Shown here: positions 58,659 to 64,000 of the stretch, one piece after another | How the letters are laid out: each line of letters begins with the position of its first letter | How positions within the stretch are numbered: position 1 is the first letter of the stretch | Source of the DNA: Drosophila pseudoobscura | Lineage: Eukaryota > Arthropoda > Insecta > Diptera > Drosophilidae | Length of the DNA: 64,000 nt | NCBI RefSeq assembly: GCF_009870125.1 | Contig: NC_046683.1 | Coordinates: 59,659,869 to 59,723,868 of the forward strand | Reading direction: 5' to 3' | Position numbers and translations under genes: made by a program | The notes under the pieces: generated by a model | Database searches by the model: none | Told to the model about the DNA's origin: nothing | Seen by the model: the letters and a program-made list of their open reading frames with translations, nothing else

Positions 58659-61600
58659 AATACGAATAACGTATACTCCGAGTGTTCTGTTCTAATAAAC
58701 CCTTGGACGATGCTTTAATGTGTATTCATATGCATATCCTGCCCACATCAGTACTATATACCCTTTGCTCTTGAGGGAATCACAAAGCCACCGCTAAATA
58801 TGAACAGGTCTGGGGCATAAATCCCACAAAGGAAAGAAATCCCCCCCCCAAACTCTCACACACACGCACACACATGCACACGCGCGAGCTGGGGGAGAAA
58901 AAAAAAGAAGCAATTGTAAGGCAATTTCAAAGGCGAAATTATTATGTCGCTTTATGTCATTTTTTTCCGCCAAGCCAAGCTTCTCCAAGGCAACCAGCAG
59001 ATGAATGCGGTTGGCGCTCCCCCCCCGCCAGTCAAAAGCGGGAGCACGGGTGGGTGTTGGGGGAAAAAGACCTGCGACTGGGGTTAAGGGTAGTACGTGA
59101 AAATGACAAAGCAGCTGCTCAACAACAAACGGCAACGCATGCTGTGGCATAAAATTTATTTTCACTCCTGTCCTGCCCGGTCCTGCCCGGACCTGTCCTG
59201 TCCCCCACATGATATGTGGCTTTAAAGATCAGGGGGGTGTGCAGGGGAGCAGGGGAGCGGGGGGGGAAAAAAAACCTCATTTACATTGTGGCAGATACGC
59301 CGGATTCGACATCTCAAAAGGCAAATGGGGGGGCTGGGCAGGGCAGAGCAGGAAAAACCGTGAGCCAAACAAATGTGCGCCATTCAAATGTCTTGCTTAG
59401 TCGTGTGTGGGCGTGGCAAAAGCATAAATTACTTCATGCACGAGCGGCCGGGAAGCGGGGGAGAGGGGGAGAAAAAGAGACACGGTGAACAGAACCGGAG
59501 CCTGATTCTAAGCTGTGCAACAATTATGAGGAAAATGGAATTTAATTGCCACCAGCCATAGGATAATGGCACTACCGCGTGGTCCACTATCCTGTGGCGG
59601 TCATAATCCTCGCAATGGAACAGGAAACGCTGATAGATTATCAGTCAAACATCCAGTAAAGTACGGGCTGTGGGTGGGCGGGGGGCGGGGGAGTGGCATC
59701 CATGGCAACGGATAGTTGATGAAATGAGCGTGAATTGCCTGAAACACGATGCAGAAAAAAAAACCCTTGCACTTCTCAAAGAGAAAGAGACAGAGAAAGA
59801 GAGAAACCCATGTACATTGCAGCAATGGGAGCCACCCACTCGTTGAGCTTCTCGTTTTTCCGCATCATCAGCATTGGCATCATCATCATCATAAATCACC
59901 AGACTGCAGCATATGCATCACTTTCCACACTTTCATTCAGCAAGCTCTTTGTTTGCCTTGGCAATTTGTAGTCAGCATGTAGCCCGAGAAGAAGCAGAAG
60001 CAGAATCAGAAGGACAAGGACAAGGACTCCCACATACTATGCTGTACACTGTCCACTGTCCACTGTCAAATGCAATAAACCAGAGCCTTTTGTGTGGGCC
60101 ACTACAAGATGCTGGAGCTGGACAAACAGCACTAGCAGCAGCAGCAACAGCAGATACGACTTGTACCATGTACCCTGGGAGGCCCATACACAATGAGGTG
60201 GCCAAGGAGGCCATGAGTAATGTGGCCCGAGCATGCAAAAGTGCCGAACCGGAAGCCCAAGGACCGGACTGTCTTGCCTTTGATAAATGCTTCACAGGAA
60301 AGGGTCACCTGCCTGCCAGCCTGCTAACCTGCCAGCCCGCCTGTCGGGTAAATTGCTTAATTTGTTAAGGACCAAACAGGGCCACACACACGCAATTTTC
60401 GGGCAAATGCAACACAAATTCAATTATCCGGCCCGTCTGCAGCCGTCTCATCGGCTATTAATTACAAAGGCAGGCAGCGAGCAGCGAGCAGCAAAGAGAG
60501 CGGGGAGGAGCTCCAAAAACTGTGCACTCAATGCACTCAAGGCTCCAACAAATCCCGTATTGATTAATTGCCAGTAAAAGCAACGTTTCCCAGGGCCGAG
60601 GAGGGTCCAGGGTCCGGGGTCCCCCTTTAGGGAATTTTTCTTTTAATTAGCAACGCAGCAGAGAGTTGAGAAAAGGCTGAGCGGAGCTCTTACAACTTTT
60701 GCGAAAAGTTTAAGGCAAAACTTTGAGCGACAAGGTGTGTTTTCTGTGGCTCGGCTTAAGATCTAATTAAATATTGCCTGGCATTTCAATCAAAATTTCC
60801 ATATGAAAGGCAGTCGCCCCCCGCTCCGTGCCTCCATTTTTCGACTATGTCTCTGTGGAATGTCCAATTAAAACTATCAAATTACGTATACGCCATGTGA
60901 GGCGTAGCCGGGATGCCTAATTACGAGAGCAGGCAGTGTTCGGTGGAGACTCTTGAAGGCATCCCATGGCTCGAATATCTACTCTCAAATCATCCACTCA
61001 AAGGACATGGGATCCGGCTGTTTAATGTATTTGCGGCGAGGACAAAAATGTGTGTTTTGGCAAATGAGGAGGAATACGCGTGTGTCTCGCCCCGGAAATT
61101 GGAGGCGTGTCAGCACTACGCACTACCCCAGCACACAAGCGAGAAGCGTGCATAATTAATGCGACTGTTGGAGTGTTCTATGTCGCCTAATTGTCAAGTG
61201 TGGCTAGACCGCAGAGCGGGAGAGTGGGTGGGCGGGCGAGTGGAAGAGGAGCCGCAGTACAGCATCGAGAGCCAATACTTAATTGTTGCCTTTGACATTG
61301 CAACAATTCCAAAGTGGCACACCAGCCACTGGTCCCTGAAGCAGGATCCGGTTGCAGCATTAATTACAAATTCCGAGCACGCTTCGCCCATTCAAAATCG
61401 ATGGTTAGGACGGGCTCGGATGGCCCAAATTTCGTCTAAAGTGTGGGTTTGGGCTTGTAAACTTTCGATAAACTCTTTATGCTGTTAATTAATGCATGAA
61501 AGGGGTATACAAGTTTTTCCTTGAGAGCTTCTCCTCCCTTCCAGGAGCTGGGTGCCCACTGAACTTGAAAGTCACCTTGCGCTCACCCACAGGTTCTTCT

Positions 61601-64000
61601 TCGCTTTGATGCGTTTTTTGACGCCAATCAAAGCCAAAGGATGGCATATCCCTCCTACACCCCGTACCCCATTCGATTGTGGATTCTGGAGCATGGACTC
61701 CCTCATGTGTGTGCTGTGTGTCTGTGCGTCTAGGGACGCTTTGTTTGCCTCTGACATGTCAAACAACAAAAGCTGGAGCCAAGACGAACGAAGACATCTC
61801 CTTGCAGCAGACGCAGCAGCAGCAGTAGCAGCAGCTTTAACAGCGCCACATTGTTGCAAATTACAAGCAAATCCAGAACGGCTCAATGCACAAAATGTAC
61901 TCGCAATGGGGCATTAAGAGCGGCAGATAGGGACACGGCCAGACAGCGACAAATAGGAGGGACAGAGAGCGAGAGATAGAGAGTGGGTGAAAGGTGAGGA
62001 TGGGTTATGGTCTTGCCAGACGTTCAACGTTTCCAGCTCGTTGACTTGGCTTTAAGTTCATTTTTACTGGGTTAGCAAAAGGCCATCATAAAAATTGCTT
62101 TTCAGCTTCTGTTCTCTTTCTCTTTCTGTCGCCCTCCCTCTCTGTTCTTTTCTTGTTGGTGGCCACACTGGGACGTCATTGCCATTGGCCTTTTATTCGT
62201 TTTTGTTTTTGGCAGCCAATGCCAGGTGTCCCCCCCTTTCACTTTCCCTTTCCCTTGCGCTCTCCTGCGCTTATTCGCAAAGGTCCACAATTATAGGCGC
62301 TTCACACAGCTTATTTATGGCAGGTGCGGGGCGGGCGGTGTGCACACAAAACACGCATACGCCGTGTTGCCCGCTCATGCATACATTTTCGCATACAGCC
62401 TCCCCCTCCCCCTGCCCCTCCCCCCGCTGCGCGTTTTGCAGGGAACATGCATTTTTTTGTGTACTGCATTTTCCGCGCTTTTGTTTGCTTAAACGCTCGG
62501 TAATTAAAAAAGTGCCGACGGGCCATGCAACATGGGGCAGTGGCAGTGGCAGTGGCAGAGGGGCACCGGAAATTTCCAGGATGCCTGGCAATTTCCAAAC
62601 ATTCTGTTGGCCAATTATGGGCATAGTTTGAAAGTTTAATATTTAATTGGTTTGGTTAAATATTTCCGAAATTGTTGTCCAACTTTTGTTTCTTTCTCTC
62701 TATATCCGTTTTCCAATCAATTTATCTCTTGATTTTTCGATTATATTTTACCTGAACTTTCAGACAGACTTTTGTTGACAAAAGGAGACCCCGACCCCGG
62801 CACCACCCCCACCCCCAGGACCTCTTCCGCTGTAAGCCGCTTCTTTTTTATAGATAATATTAGCCGTGTTTTTTTCGTGTGACGAGTGGCTGAGTGATGT
62901 GATGGCGGGGGCGTCTGATGGCTGCCCCCAGAGATGTTGTCGACAGAACGTTAAGCGGGATTAGGACTTTCGCTTTGCGCCGCTTTGTTTCCGAATACCG
63001 TCAACATCATCAACAAGGTGACATAAGAGAGCAAGCAGTAAGCAAATAAAAAACACACACAAAACAGAGAACAACAGAAGAGAAAAGAGGGGAACGGCAG
63101 AAGACAAAAGATGGCAGACATGGCCATATTTTGCATATGGCTTTAATGGCAGCTTAGCGGCATAAAAATAGCAAAAATCTCTGGGAAGGGGGGGGCCCGG
63201 GACAAAGGACAAAGATACTTGCGCACAAAGTAGCTCTTGTCTCGACAGGCTTGTTGTCTGCATGCCACACGCTGCCTCGAGGCGGCCAAAATGCGCGCAA
63301 AACTTTGAGCCAAAGCCCAAGCCCAAAGCCGTGGCCAAGAAGAGGAAAGGGATGCCATGTAGAGGAAGGGAGGAAGGGTAGCAATTGGTACTGTCGGCTG
63401 AACAAAGTTTTTAATTAAAATAACCGAGCAATAAAACACCGCAGCACAAGAAAACAGGCAACGGGAGGGCAGAAGGCAACGGAGCCGGGGCTAAAAGGGA
63501 AATTAGCTGCGACAATTTCTCCTGGTCACATGTTTAACGCATACGCAGGACGAAGAACGAAGGACGGAGTGCTATGGGCTATGTCCTGCGACACAATTAA
63601 AATTTAACAGCACCCGAACGCCATTCGTTTGCTATTTTCTATTTATTGTACAATGTACAAGTACACGGGCTGTCGTCTCTCTCTCGCTGTCGTCTCTACG
63701 CTCTTTGAATATTTATAGCGAAAAAGGTCAATGCAATGGCCTTGAACCCTTCGTCGCCTGGTTTCACGCCTGAGCTGCTGCTGGCCCTCTCGAACAGACA
63801 AAGGACCTCCAAAAAAAACAGCAGCCTGGACCAGCGGTTCGCTCATTAAAAAATCATAAATCAAACTGCAGCTAAAGGCCGCCATTCATTTGCGCCTTTG
63901 CGTAATGAAAATGGGGATATTCTAAATGGGAAAAAAGTGTCCAAAAGTGAAATTTAAAAACTAAGATTAAAGCTTAAGTGAAAGGGAAATTTCACAGAAA
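58659..64000. other. Region upstream of the Munc13-4 gene, no gene recognised
   Basis: 5.3 kb with no convincing ORF on either strand. It has many simple tracts: CACA near 58857-58880, GGGG runs near 59230-59265 and 59440-59475, and C runs near 62400-62425. AT-rich homeodomain-type words (TTAATTA, TAATTG) are frequent, as in regulatory DNA or a distal intron. An alternative start of the Munc13-4 gene could lie here. Confidence 0.3.

Noticed and set aside
62095..62631. 178-codon + strand ORF
   Set aside because: Ser/Pro/Cys low-complexity composition from pyrimidine-rich DNA, no domain and no splice support.

Overview
This is eukaryotic nuclear DNA from a fly of the genus Drosophila. The evidence is short GT-AG introns, long AT-rich 3' ends, DRE, Motif 1 and TCT core-promoter elements, dense simple repeats, and a set of recognisable fly proteins. 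The number of simple repeats and the interspersed repeat near 18.3-18.9 kb would fit the obscura group, but I cannot prove the species. All exon coordinates were built by joining reading frames at canonical splice sites and checking that the phases match.

Layout. 0-0.8 kb: the 3' end of a PP2C protein phosphatase (+). 1.3-14.4 kb: Larp4B (-), an RNA-binding La-related protein with 7 coding exons (1605 codons), a long probable 3' UTR that contains a MITE-like element, and a 5' leader with an upstream ORF. 14.7-15.4 kb: eIF1 (-). 15.5-16.1 kb: a duplicated AT-rich block carrying promoter motifs. 16.3-18.2 kb: RpL28 (+), whose leader holds three tandem C/D-snoRNA-like units. 19.2-20.7 kb: nSMase (-). 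21.3-21.9 kb: a possible small membrane-protein gene (+) that I cannot identify. 22.0-23.1 kb: an unrecognised two-pass membrane protein (-) with a candidate leader exon about 11.5 kb upstream at 34.7 kb. 36.65-58.7 kb: a Munc13-4/BAIAP3-family gene (probably stac/unc-13-4A, -), with 10 coding exons (1376 aa), a probable 3.3 kb 3' UTR and leader exons to 58.66 kb. 58.7-64 kb: no gene recognised.

The genes do not form a pathway. Several are growth or translation housekeeping genes (eIF1, RpL28, Larp4B) packed closely with DRE/Motif 1/TCT promoters, next to two genes with long introns and long UTRs that look developmentally regulated. I see no CRISPR array, phage or bacterial-type system. The most interesting observations are the 215-bp repeated exon-intron-snoRNA unit in the RpL28 leader, the Larp4B upstream ORF whose stop overlaps the main start (TAATG), the unknown gene at 21.3 kb, the promoter-motif repeats upstream of eIF1, and the inverted-repeat element at 2.25-2.68 kb.
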